A DNA stretch of 64,000 nucleotides from NCBI GenBank assembly GCA_943912265.1, contig CALTTS010000007.1, forward strand, positions 73,283 through 137,282, written 5' to 3'. This document shows, in pieces, positions 44,448 through 51,403 of the stretch. Position 1 is the first letter of the stretch, and each line of letters opens with the position of its first letter. The position numbers were made by a program, and so were the translations under genes. The notes under the pieces are model-generated. The model was not told where the DNA came from and made no database searches. It saw only the letters and a list, made by a program, of their open reading frames with translations. This stretch comes from an uncultured Xanthomonas sp. (GTDB lineage Bacteria; Pseudomonadota; Gammaproteobacteria; Xanthomonadales; Xanthomonadaceae).

Positions 44448-44700
44448 ACCGTCGCACCTCGCGCGTGTTGGCCTTGCGGAAACTGATGACCCGGATCCCA
44501 TTCACGGTTTCGGCGAACACCAGCGCATGAACGCGGCCGCGCAGCAGGCCCAGGCCGCTGTACCGCGTCTCGCCGTAGTCTTTCCGGTCATCGACCCAGA
44601 ACACGGCGGTCTGGAAATCAAACTCGGCGACCAGGTCGAAGGACAGACCGCGCTCGACGATGTTGCGGGCGTTCTTGGCCGGGTCGAAGGTGATTTCCAT
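44425..44700 (-). CDS. brnT: BrnT-type ribonuclease toxin
   Basis: The 91-residue protein shows the BrnT signature FDPAKNARNIVERGLSFD, VDDRKDYGETRYSGLGLL and the C-terminal RVISFRKANTREVRRYEQA with the conserved arginine/lysine cluster. BrnT is a RelE-fold RNase that blocks translation until bound by BrnA. It may stabilise the prophage or act in phage defence. Confidence 0.93.
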   Translation of the reverse strand: MEITFDPAKNARNIVERGLSFDLVAEFDFQTAVFWVDDRKDYGETRYSGLGLLRGRVHALVFAETVNGIRVISFRKANTREVRRYEQATQP

Positions 44701-44703
44701 GGC

Positions 44704-44736
44704 AATTATTGTACCCCCAATAATTCAGCCGATCAA
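44704..44736 (-). promoter_or_regulatory. brnTA promoter with palindromic operator
   Basis: Minus strand: TTGATC (44736-44731), 17 bp, TACAAT (44713-44708), 7 bp before the brnT ATG. A perfect palindrome AATTATTG-6-CAATAATT (44704-44725) covers the -10 box. This is the expected place for BrnA repression, and the mRNA would have almost no leader. Confidence 0.78.
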
Positions 44737-45729
44737 CCCCGCACGCCGCACTTCACCCCACCATTTCTTCAGCGTCAGAACCTCGCCGGTTTCAACACGA
44801 ACGATATCGCCCACGATGCGGTCAGCGCGGAAGGTGCGCACGCTCCGGCGCAGGTGACAGTAGCCTTTCAGGTAGTCGCCATCGAAGGAATGGACATTGA
44901 CCTCGCGCTCGCTTTCGAGGCCAAGCGAGTCCTGGTATCGGATCATCACCCGATCTATGACGCTGCCGCGGCGCGTGCGGGTGCTTTTCCTGCGCACGGT
45001 GCGGGCGGGCGCCGCCGGTACGTGATCGGGCTCGGGCGGCGCGGGCACGAATCGGACTTCCGGCGTAGCGGCGCGCAGGGCCACGACATCCACAATTCCC
45101 GGATCCGTCACGAGGCGAGTGAAGAACTCGCCAAGATCGGCGGCTTCGTCTTCGTCCAGCACACCATCGGCCAGGGCGTTTTCCAGCCGCAGGTAGATGG
45201 CGTTGTACGGGTACTGGTCGAGGCGGTCGCGGTTTTCCCCCAGCCAACGGAACAGGTAATCGGCCTCTTCCTGCACGAAGACGCCGTCGGCCATCATGCC
45301 TTTGACCAGGTGCATGAGGTCGGGTGCGGGATGCGTTTTCGCGGGCGGTGGACCTACCAGCTGCTCACCATGTGGCAGGGGTTGAGCTTGTGTGTCCGAC
45401 AGAGGTGGGGGCACCTGCGCAACATCGGGCTGGACGCCGGCGGGAACGGCACTGGGCAACTTTCCGGCGGACGTTTTCCGCAGACAGAACCCTGCAACGA
45501 CCAAGCCCAAGATGGCCATTGGAATCGGCAGATGCCCGGCAATTCCGAAGCCCATCATGATGAACCAGCCCACTACGCCGACCATGAATCCAACGACATG
45601 CGCGCCCAGTGCAGGCGTGGATTGACGTCGCAGATATCGGGCCGTGGCAATCCACATCATCGGGACGAAAGCAAAACCTGCCATCACCAAAACGAACTCG
45701 GCGCCGCCGGGCTGTGGTGTCGCACTCAT
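44725..45729 (-). CDS. Membrane-anchored protein with C-terminal WYL-like domain (cargo gene)
   Basis: The 334-residue protein has about three membrane segments in residues 11-86 (VLVMAGFAFVPMMWIAT, GFMVGVVGWFIMMGFGI, PMAILGLVVAGFC). A proline-rich linker follows, then an acidic helical part at ~150-225 (DGVFVQEEADYLFRWLGEN, ADGVLDEDEAADLGEFF). The C-terminal domain (MIRYQDSLGLESEREVNVHS, YLKGYCHLRRSVRTFRADRI) resembles WYL ligand-sensing domains. WYL proteins often regulate phage-defence genes; a membrane form inside a prophage could be a superinfection-exclusion or sensing device. Function is inference. Start ATG 45729. Confidence 0.7.
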   Translation of the reverse strand: MSATPQPGGAEFVLVMAGFAFVPMMWIATARYLRRQSTPALGAHVVGFMVGVVGWFIMMGFGIAGHLPIPMAILGLVVAGFCLRKTSAGKLPSAVPAGVQPDVAQVPPPLSDTQAQPLPHGEQLVGPPPAKTHPAPDLMHLVKGMMADGVFVQEEADYLFRWLGENRDRLDQYPYNAIYLRLENALADGVLDEDEAADLGEFFTRLVTDPGIVDVVALRAATPEVRFVPAPPEPDHVPAAPARTVRRKSTRTRRGSVIDRVMIRYQDSLGLESEREVNVHSFDGDYLKGYCHLRRSVRTFRADRIVGDIVRVETGEVLTLKKWWGEVRRAGLIG

Positions 45730-46041
45730 CTCATTTCCCCTGTTCCAACAGCCGCAGGCCGCCACAAACGAGCACATATTGACACGGCTGCGCAGTGGAG
45801 CGAAGCTGCACCCGTCATCGCAACAGCGGTGATCGGGTTTAGCGGCCCGGATGGAGCGGCGAAAGCCGCATCGAGCATGCTCTGCGGCTTTTTTCGTGCC
45901 TGTGCAGTCCATTTCCCATGGGCGGTCGGGCGGGGAGGCCGCGAGGCCTGCCGGTGCTCCACCGGTCCGCTAACCCCGTCCGGTCGCCCACCTCGTTTAG
46001 CGGCGCGGTGGGCGGTTCGATCCCTCGAACTGGAGCACACC
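45730..46041. other. Intergenic region between cargo block and Rha operon
   Basis: The ~310 bp hold a rightward intrinsic terminator (45863-45894) and probably the promoters of the leftward cargo gene and the rightward 46042 operon. Two similar TTTAGCGG blocks occur near 45838 and 45997. No gene is seen. Confidence 0.4.
45863..45894 (+). terminator. Rightward intrinsic terminator
   Basis: AAGCCGCA and TGCGGCTT pair around a loop that itself contains the palindrome GAGCATGCTC, followed by TTTT. It lies upstream of the 46042 gene, so it may stop read-through from the early operon across the reversed cargo block, or act as an attenuator. Confidence 0.75.
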
Positions 46042-46221
46042 ATGTCCCACCCTTCCCAAGCTACGCCCGTGGCCCATCTGCCCGGCCACGCCGAGCGCGC
46101 GGCCCGCGCCGCCTACCTGCACGTCCTCGATGCCGACCCTGCCAGCGGCCCGCTGCCGGCCAGCCGCGCCGCCCGCCCCCTGCCCTTGCCGCGCTCCGCC
46201 GCGCAGGAGCGTGCGGCATGA
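46042..46221 (+). CDS. Small hypothetical phage protein
   Basis: The 59-residue product (SHPSQATPVAHLPGHAERAA, YLHVLDADPASGPL) has TGGAG nine bases before the ATG and overlaps the Rha gene by 4 nt. Not recognised. Confidence 0.55.
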   Translation: MSHPSQATPVAHLPGHAERAARAAYLHVLDADPASGPLPASRAARPLPLPRSAAQERAA

Positions 46222-46823
46222 GCGCCCTGACCCGCACCCAAGCCACCCCGGCCCTCACGCTGTCCGAGGACGGCCATGCCGTCACCACCAGCCTTGTGGT
46301 GGCCAGCCACTTCGGCAAGCGCCATGCCGACGTGCTGCGCGCCATCGAAACGCTGGGATGCAGCCCGGAATTTGCCGAGCGCAATTTTGCGTTCAGCACC
46401 TACACCGTCGCCGGCGGCAAGAAATCCCGGCGCGAGGAACCCATGTGCACCATCACCCGTGACGGCTTCACCCTGCTGGCGATGGGCTTCACCGGCCCGG
46501 AGGCCATGCGCTGGAAGGAGGCCTACATCGCCGCCTTCAACGCGATGGAAGCACGCCTGCACGGGTTGTTCATGCCACCCGAGACCGAGGACCGGGAACT
46601 GCACCGCAAGGTCAGCCCGCGCCTGTGGCCCATCCTGCACACGCAAAGCCGGGCGCTGCTGCTGCAAGTGAAGACGGAAACCGACCAGGACCTGCGCCGC
46701 AACGCCTACTGGGCGCTGTACCGGGTCAACATGTCCCTGGGCATCCCCGTTCCCTCGATGCAAGCCTTGGACGTGCAACCCGCACTGACACTGGCATCAG
46801 GCCGGGAAGGAGGTGCGGCATGA
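46218..46823 (+). CDS. Rha family phage regulatory protein
   Basis: The 201-residue protein carries the Rha domain: VTTSLVVASHFGKRHADVLR, FSTYTVAGGKKSR, TRDGFTLLAMGFTGPEAMRW and KEAYIAAFNAME. Rha-type proteins are early regulators that can interfere with lytic growth depending on host IHF (known from phi80). Residues ~140-195 (LLLQVKTETDQDLRRNAYWA, RVNMSLGIPVPSMQAL) match the separate protein encoded at 47134. Confidence 0.88.
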   Translation: MSALTRTQATPALTLSEDGHAVTTSLVVASHFGKRHADVLRAIETLGCSPEFAERNFAFSTYTVAGGKKSRREEPMCTITRDGFTLLAMGFTGPEAMRWKEAYIAAFNAMEARLHGLFMPPETEDRELHRKVSPRLWPILHTQSRALLLQVKTETDQDLRRNAYWALYRVNMSLGIPVPSMQALDVQPALTLASGREGGAA

Positions 46824-47137
46824 ACGCACCTGCCCAAGCCACGCCCGTTTTCATTGAAGGCGAGGCCCGCTTCACCGCCCCCTTCGGCCACCACCTCGAC
46901 CTGCAAGTCGGCGAGGACCACGTAGCCGCGTTCATGCACATCGACGGCGCCGACGCGCGCCAGCCGCTGGTTTCCGCCTACGGCTACGGCCGGGCGCGCT
47001 CTGCGCGCATCAATGGCAAGCCGGTGCTGATCATCGGGCACACGTATTTCCCCCTGCCCGCCGACGCCCATGCGGCCGCCGTGGCCTTCCTCGCCGCCAG
47101 CGGCGCGTACATCCGCACGGAGGGCGTGGACGCATGA
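46820..47137 (+). CDS. Hypothetical phage protein
   Basis: The 105-residue product is beta-rich (FGHHLDLQVGEDHVAAFMHI, VSAYGYGRARSARINGKPVL) and probably one compact domain. No family recognised. GGAGGTGCGGC precedes the start and both ends overlap neighbours by 4 nt. Confidence 0.6.
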   Translation: MNAPAQATPVFIEGEARFTAPFGHHLDLQVGEDHVAAFMHIDGADARQPLVSAYGYGRARSARINGKPVLIIGHTYFPLPADAHAAAVAFLAASGAYIRTEGVDA

Positions 47138-47394
47138 ACGTGCCGACGAACTCCCGGCAGGAGCGCCCTGACGTGCTGGCCCCGCTGCGGGCGGGCATGT
47201 CCATCAAGAAAATGATCGCGCTGCAGGACGAAAGCATGCGCCTGCTGTACCAGCTGAAGGCCGCCAGCGGCGAGGCCGAGCGCTACCAGCTGTACTGGCG
47301 GCTGTACCAGATCAACATGGCCTTGGGCATCCCCATGCCCACGATGGCCGCGCTTGGCGTGCCGCCGCTGGCGCTGCCGGGAGACGTGGCATGA
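47134..47394 (+). CDS. Small helical protein related to the Rha C-terminus
   Basis: The 86-residue product has LLYQLKAASGEAERYQLYWR, LYQINMALGIPMPTMAALGV, which aligns with the C-terminal part of the Rha protein at 46218 (YWALYRVNMSLGIPVPSMQAL). It appears to be a stand-alone copy of that module, so it could form mixed complexes with Rha. Confidence 0.62.
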   Translation: MNVPTNSRQERPDVLAPLRAGMSIKKMIALQDESMRLLYQLKAASGEAERYQLYWRLYQINMALGIPMPTMAALGVPPLALPGDVA

Positions 47395-47666
47395 ACGCGC
47401 GCGCCGCCGCCCGCCAGCCCGTGCTGGAGGAGGACATGCACTACGGCATCACCGAGGACGCCCACGACCGGCTCTGGCGCGCCCAGCAGGCCATCCAGCT
47501 GCTTTCCGCACTCAACCACGACGTAGCCCACGCCGCCGGTTTCAGCGAAGACGGCCCCGCCGCCGTGGCCGAGTACGTGGCCCGCGACCTGGCCGACGTG
47601 CTGGGCGCCGCCCTGCCGATCCATGCACCGCGCCGCCGCGCAGGAGGTGCCGGCCCGGACCACTGA
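47391..47666 (+). CDS. Hypothetical phage protein
   Basis: The 91-residue acidic helical product (HYGITEDAHDRLWRAQQAIQ, LLSALNHDVAHAAGFSEDG) is coupled to the gene before it. Its last codons run into a 59-bp direct repeat. Not recognised. Confidence 0.55.
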   Translation: MNARAAARQPVLEEDMHYGITEDAHDRLWRAQQAIQLLSALNHDVAHAAGFSEDGPAAVAEYVARDLADVLGAALPIHAPRRRAGGAGPDH

Positions 47667-47716
47667 CCCTTCCCCGCTCCACCGCCGGCCACGGGCGCGC
47701 CAACGCCCCGGCCGGC
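47658..47716. repeat. 59-bp direct repeat, copy 1
   Basis: Identical to 48385-48443. It covers the end of the 47391 gene and the leader of the 47752 gene, and contains the inverted pair GCCGGCC/GGCCGGC. A shorter related block (GCGCGCCAACGC) is at about 38888-38899. Confidence 0.85.
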
Positions 47717-47751
47717 CCCCCTTGGACCCCGCCTTGCACCGGAGACCCACC

Positions 47752-48393
47752 TTGAACACCCCCACCGAAAGCACGCCCACCGAAGACCGCAGCACCCGGC
47801 CCGTCAACTTCATCCACTTCCACGGCTTGCAGCTGCTGGTGGTGGAGCACGCCGGCATCGACTACATCCCGGCGCGCCCTCTGACCGAACTGGCCGGCAT
47901 GCAGTGGAAAGGCGCACAACGCAGCCTTTTCGACGGCGACAACGCCATCCTGTACGGCACTGCCCGACTGATCCCGCCCATTTTTGCCGGCCACGGGACA
48001 ACGGGATGCCCGGAAGCGGGCGTGACCTACATTCGTCTTGATCGCTCGCGGATGTTCCTGGCCCGCATCAGCACCAACAACATGCGCGCCAAGGGCAACA
48101 CGCTGGCGGCCGACCAGCTGCTCACCCTGCAAACCGAGTGGGCCGGGGTGCTGCACCGCTACGAGACCCACGGGGTGGCGGTGAAGGCCGGGCGCAGCCA
48201 CGCGCTGCGCGACCTGCACCAGTTTGCCCGCACCCGCAACTTGCTGACCCATCCGGGCGAGCGCAGGGCGTTCACGCTGCTGCTGCGCCGCGAGCTGCTG
48301 GACATGGGCTTGCCCGCCGACCTGTTCGACGAACCGCAAGGCGAACTGTTCGGTCGCGAGGCGACCGGGGAGGCTTCGCTCGCTGACCACTGA
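47752..48393 (+). CDS. P22-type antirepressor (P22_AR_N domain)
   Basis: The 213-residue protein has the P22 antirepressor N-terminal domain: VNFIHFHGLQLLVVEHAGID, YIPARPLTELAGMQWKGAQR, TYIRLDRSRMFLARISTNNM and LLTLQTEWAGVLHRY. P22 Ant binds the C2 repressor and blocks it. Translation seems to start at TTG 47752, after the leader CACCGGAGACCCACC. A Rha gene and two KilA-N genes in the same operon give four antirepressor-like proteins. Confidence 0.85.
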   Translation: MNTPTESTPTEDRSTRPVNFIHFHGLQLLVVEHAGIDYIPARPLTELAGMQWKGAQRSLFDGDNAILYGTARLIPPIFAGHGTTGCPEAGVTYIRLDRSRMFLARISTNNMRAKGNTLAADQLLTLQTEWAGVLHRYETHGVAVKAGRSHALRDLHQFARTRNLLTHPGERRAFTLLLRRELLDMGLPADLFDEPQGELFGREATGEASLADH

Positions 48394-48443
48394 CCCTTCC
48401 CCGCTCCACCGCCGGCCACGGGCGCGCCAACGCCCCGGCCGGC
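48385..48443. repeat. 59-bp direct repeat, copy 2
   Basis: Exact copy of 47658-47716, 727 bp downstream, placed at the end of the antirepressor gene and before the 48478 gene. The pair flanks the antirepressor, so recombination between them would delete it cleanly. Confidence 0.85.
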
Positions 48444-48477
48444 GGCCTACCTCAACTCCCAAGCACCGGAGACCCTC

Positions 48478-48879
48478 ATGGACACGCAAACCGCGTCCGC
48501 AGTACCGCAGCACCCCGCCCCGGCCCCGGCCGGGGTGGTTCCGCCCGTCTGCCTCGGCCACGACCTGGCCGCAGGTGCCGATTCCAGCGTGATCGTCTCG
48601 CTGACCGTCACGCACAACCGCATCGTCATCGCCGGCTCCCTGTACATGGGCAGCCCGGCAGTCGAAATGCAGGCATGGGAGCGCCGCGCCGGCTCACGCC
48701 TTGGCTGGGTGCAGGTATCCGGCCCGCGCGATTTCGTGGACGCAGAGGACCGCATCGGGCTGGAACTGGCCGAATACCTCGACGGGCTGGAATTCCCGTT
48801 CAAGCTGGCCAACATGCTGCCCGGCAAGCGCGCCAGCCAGCAGGCCGTGGCCGAAGCGGCCAAGGCGGTGCAGTCATGA
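48478..48879 (+). CDS. Hypothetical phage protein
   Basis: The 133-residue product has a proline-rich start and a likely beta core (SSVIVSLTVTHNRIVIAGSL, GWVQVSGPRDFVDAEDRIGL) followed by helices. The leader CACCGGAGACCCTC supplies the ribosome binding site. No family recognised. Confidence 0.6.
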   Translation: MDTQTASAVPQHPAPAPAGVVPPVCLGHDLAAGADSSVIVSLTVTHNRIVIAGSLYMGSPAVEMQAWERRAGSRLGWVQVSGPRDFVDAEDRIGLELAEYLDGLEFPFKLANMLPGKRASQQAVAEAAKAVQS

Positions 48880-49214
48880 TCGGCTTTGTCCCCATGCTCA
48901 TCGCGCTGGCCATCCTCGCCGCCCTGCAGCAGCTTGTCCGGTGCGTGCGCGCTGCACGCCGGGTGCGCGCCCAGCGCCGCCGCGAGCGCCTGCAGGCGGC
49001 CCAGCCCTTCGGCCTGCCCACCCTCACCGCCCCGCAGCAGCCGCAGGCCGTTCGGCGCACGCCCCGCGTGATGAATCCCCCGCTGCCTTCCCAAGATGAT
49101 CCTCCCAAGAAATTCGACTGGGATGAGCTGAAAAGCTTCTACGGTGGCGGGGTCCTCAATGCCCGCATCTACCGCGACGACACCTCTGACAAGTCGAATG
49201 GAGGTGCGGCATGA
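48876..49214 (+). CDS. Small membrane protein carrying a primase-helicase-like peptide
   Basis: The 112-residue product has an N-terminal membrane segment (FVPMLIALAILAALQQLV), a basic/proline linker and, near residue 80, KKFDWDELKSFYGGGVLNAR. This copies KAFDWDELKDFYGGGTLRTR of the primase-helicase (12 of the last 18 residues identical, and close DNA similarity). The segment could be a leftover of a duplication, or a competitor/tether for the replication protein. Confidence 0.62.
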   Translation: MIGFVPMLIALAILAALQQLVRCVRAARRVRAQRRRERLQAAQPFGLPTLTAPQQPQAVRRTPRVMNPPLPSQDDPPKKFDWDELKSFYGGGVLNARIYRDDTSDKSNGGAA

Positions 49215-49555
49215 ACCTCGACCGCATCGTGGAAGTGGCCCGTGCCGCGCGGCGCATGGGCGAAACCGGCTACCTGTCCACCGGCGAGGCGCTGACCGCC
49301 GCGCTGGTGCTCAATCGCGCCGACTGGCTGGACCGCATGGGTTACACGATAGCCGAGGCCATCGACCGCGTGGACCGCGACACCCTGCCCCTGCTGCGCG
49401 ATGCCGAGCGCATCGTGCTGGATGGCCCCGAGCCAGAAACGGAACACCGGGTGCAGCCGGCGACGGCGGCGCAGGCCGGCGATGACCCGGACATGTTCGA
49501 CCACGAAGTCCTGGCATACGTGGAAGCCACGACGGGAGGTGCGAGCAATGGCTGA
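49211..49555 (+). CDS. Hypothetical phage protein
   Basis: The 114-residue acidic helical protein (DRIVEVARAARRMGETGYLS, ALVLNRADWLDRMGYTIAEA) is coupled on both sides by short overlaps. GGAGGTGCGGC precedes the ATG. Not recognised; probably a small early phage protein. Confidence 0.58.
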   Translation: MNLDRIVEVARAARRMGETGYLSTGEALTAALVLNRADWLDRMGYTIAEAIDRVDRDTLPLLRDAERIVLDGPEPETEHRVQPATAAQAGDDPDMFDHEVLAYVEATTGGASNG

Positions 49556-49847
49556 TTTCGAGATCCGCCAACCTGCGCAACGGCGGCGAGGCGCGCGCAT
49601 GAAGATCGCCGACATCCTGCGCCGCTGGGACGGCATCGCCTACGAGCAACTCTGCGCCACGGCCGCGCGTCTGGCCGAGGAGAACGAACGCCTGCGCACC
49701 GAGCTGCGCTGGGCCGAGGATGCCGCCGAGTCCTGGCGTGACGACGCGCTGCGCCTGATGGAAGAAGCCTGCGCCGATGGCAGCAAGCAGCCGGGCCTGA
49801 CGATCGAAGGCGCGCTGGTGACGGTGCCGGTCGAGGTGCGCGCATGA
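49548..49847 (+). CDS. Hypothetical coiled-coil phage protein
   Basis: The 99-residue product has a clear coiled-coil (YEQLCATAARLAEENERLRT, LRWAEDAAESWRDDALRLME). GGGAGGTGCGAG lies before the ATG at 49548; an internal ATG at codon 18 is possible. Function unknown. Confidence 0.58.
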   Translation: MADFEIRQPAQRRRGARMKIADILRRWDGIAYEQLCATAARLAEENERLRTELRWAEDAAESWRDDALRLMEEACADGSKQPGLTIEGALVTVPVEVRA

Positions 49848-50383
49848 GCACCAGCGAACTGCGGGAAAAGCTGGGTGCGCGACGTTGCCGTGGCCATGAG
49901 CCTGCCGGGGGAGGCATGCCGATGAACGCCCTCCCCCGTTTGGGCCTTGCACCCCGGGCCGCCGACAGGCTGACGATGGAGCTGCTCGAGGAGCAGCTGC
50001 TCGATGCCATCAATATCCCCCTGCGCGCTCGCAGGGGGCAATTCCGCATCGACTACACCGGGCATTCCCCGTTGCTGCTGGTGCGGGCTGCCGGTTGCGA
50101 GCCGGAGCTGTTGTGCACGATGGACACGCGCTCGCAATACATGGTGACGCGGGTGCCGACCTCGCCCGACCTTGCGCGGATGATGGCCGACACGAAGTGG
50201 CGGCTGGATGGCCTCAATGCCTCGATCGCATTGGCCTACGACAAGGACCGGCAGATGCGCCGCCGTGTGCGGCTGCAGCTCACAAGCCGCGACAGCCGGC
50301 ATATCGCGTTGACGCTGCACGGCACGTACAAGGGCTGGAAATCCGACTGGATCGGACCATTCGGGCCGGGGGCGAAGCCATGA
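49844..50383 (+). CDS. Hypothetical phage protein
   Basis: The 179-residue product has a short basic leader and then a likely compact domain (LLEEQLLDAINIPLRARRGQ, FRIDYTGHSPLLLVRAAGCE, HIALTLHGTYKGWKSDWIGP). The ATG at 49916 with GGGGGAGG upstream is a good alternative start. No family recognised. Confidence 0.58.
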   Translation: MSTSELREKLGARRCRGHEPAGGGMPMNALPRLGLAPRAADRLTMELLEEQLLDAINIPLRARRGQFRIDYTGHSPLLLVRAAGCEPELLCTMDTRSQYMVTRVPTSPDLARMMADTKWRLDGLNASIALAYDKDRQMRRRVRLQLTSRDSRHIALTLHGTYKGWKSDWIGPFGPGAKP

Positions 50384-50646
50384 CGCAACGGCAAATCTCC
50401 CATCCGGGCCTGCCGGATTGCCGCGAGGGGTACCGGGCACGGCTCATGCTGGATGCGCGGTGTTCCACGGCCGGCGGCGGCTACTTCGTGGAATGCGCGT
50501 GCCGGCATACCGCCAAGCTGCCCAGCGCGGAACAGGCGCTTGTGGCTTGGAACAACGCCAACGGCCGGCGCCCGCGCCGGCCGGAGGAGCCGGAAGCGAC
50601 GACGGTGGTGCAGTTCCCCTTGCAGCTTGAGGGGCCGGCGCGATGA
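50380..50646 (+). CDS. Small Cys-containing protein, Lar-like
   Basis: The 88-residue product has CREGYRARLMLDARC, GGGYFVECACRHTAKLPSAE and QALVAWNNANGRR. The pattern of cysteine pair plus xxAWN-x-N/R ending resembles Lar-family restriction-alleviation or small zinc proteins of phages. The match is weak. Confidence 0.55.
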   Translation: MTQRQISHPGLPDCREGYRARLMLDARCSTAGGGYFVECACRHTAKLPSAEQALVAWNNANGRRPRRPEEPEATTVVQFPLQLEGPAR

Positions 50647-50648
50647 CG

Positions 50649-50921
50649 CTACTCGCTGAACTGGCCATCGGCCCATGTGAGCGTGCCGATGCGGTCCATC
50701 GTGCGGATGGTGTACGGCCGGCGGTTGCACTGGCCGGTGATCACCTGGCCGTGCGCATCGACGATGCGTGTCCAGCGCCGCCGCACAAGCGGGCCGGGAT
50801 CGCCCCATTCGTCCGGCTCGCGCCATTCCTCGGCCTCGCCCACCACGCCGCGCGGTGTGGCGGCCGTGAGGTTGGCCTGCGAGAGCAGCAGGGAGTAGCG
50901 GACGCGGCAGAGGTAGGACAT
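50649..50921 (-). CDS. Hypothetical protein, reversed in the early operon
   Basis: The 90-residue frame (YLCRVRYSLLLSQANLTAAT, RWTRIVDAHGQVITGQCNRR) has consistently GC-rich third codon positions, unlike the opposite frame. So I take this strand as coding, although no ribosome binding site is clear. Not recognised. It would be the only leftward gene between 46 kb and the integrase. Confidence 0.55.
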   Translation of the reverse strand: MSYLCRVRYSLLLSQANLTAATPRGVVGEAEEWREPDEWGDPGPLVRRRWTRIVDAHGQVITGQCNRRPYTIRTMDRIGTLTWADGQFSE

Positions 50922-50982
50922 GGCGGCACGGTAGCCGGCCGCCGTCGCAGGGCATGTGACGGTGCGGGCCGGGGAGGCCGGC

Positions 50983-51183
50983 ATGGATGAGGCCACCGAG
51001 CAATTCCGGCGCGAGTGCGAGGCGCGGCACTGGCTGCGGCAGGGCTATACCGAATCGGGGGTAGTCGCCGAGCTGCGCGCGCGCATCGCGGAAAAGCGCG
51101 GCGAGGTAGCCGCCGCCGCGCTGGTCGACGAGATGCGCCGGCAGTGGAAGCGTCGGGCGGAATGGATGGGGGGGGCGGCATGA
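50983..51183 (+). CDS. Small phage protein (DUF7696-like)
   Basis: The 66-residue product (EQFRRECEARHWLRQGYTES, GVVAELRARIAEKRGEVAAA, EMRRQWKRRAEWMG) is a basic helical protein of a type common in phage early regions. GGGGAGG precedes the ATG. Its role is not known. Confidence 0.65.
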   Translation: MDEATEQFRRECEARHWLRQGYTESGVVAELRARIAEKRGEVAAAALVDEMRRQWKRRAEWMGGAA

Positions 51184-51401
51184 TCGGCGCCAACATCCTT
51201 CAGCACGAGGATCTCAAGCTGCTGTGCCGCCCGGATGGTCCCCCGCCAAAAGCGGCTACCCTGCTACGGTGGGCAGAATGTCAGGGTATCCGCTACAAGC
51301 TGGACGGGCATGGCGGGATATGGACAACCGTCGATGCGCTGAACGCGGCCCTTGGCCTGGAGCCAGTGGACAACGCGCCCCGATTCGAGGATCTGATCTG
51401 A
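51180..51401 (+). CDS. DUF4224-like/excisionase-type small protein
   Basis: The 73-residue product (EDLKLLCRPDGPPPKAATLL, RWAECQGIRYKLDGHGGIWT, VDALNAALGL) looks like DUF4224 proteins. These small winged-helix proteins are usually next to integrases and are taken to direct excision. It ends 2 bp before the integrase start. Confidence 0.7.
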   Translation: MIGANILQHEDLKLLCRPDGPPPKAATLLRWAECQGIRYKLDGHGGIWTTVDALNAALGLEPVDNAPRFEDLI

Positions 51402-51403
51402 CC

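Noticed and set aside
43030..46221. 1063-codon rightward frame across the cargo block
   Set aside because: Composite of shadows: the same DNA holds KilA-N 2 in another frame and BrnTA, antitoxin and WYL-like genes on the other strand. Only its last 60 codons (46042-46221) are kept.
47658..48443. 59-bp repeats as ends of an insertion sequence
   Set aside because: They are direct, not inverted, and the DNA between encodes an antirepressor rather than a transposase.
50643..50990. Rightward 115-codon ORF starting at an ATGA junction
   Set aside because: Composition is shadow-like (H, R, G, A rich); the reverse strand gives a frame with GC-rich third positions.
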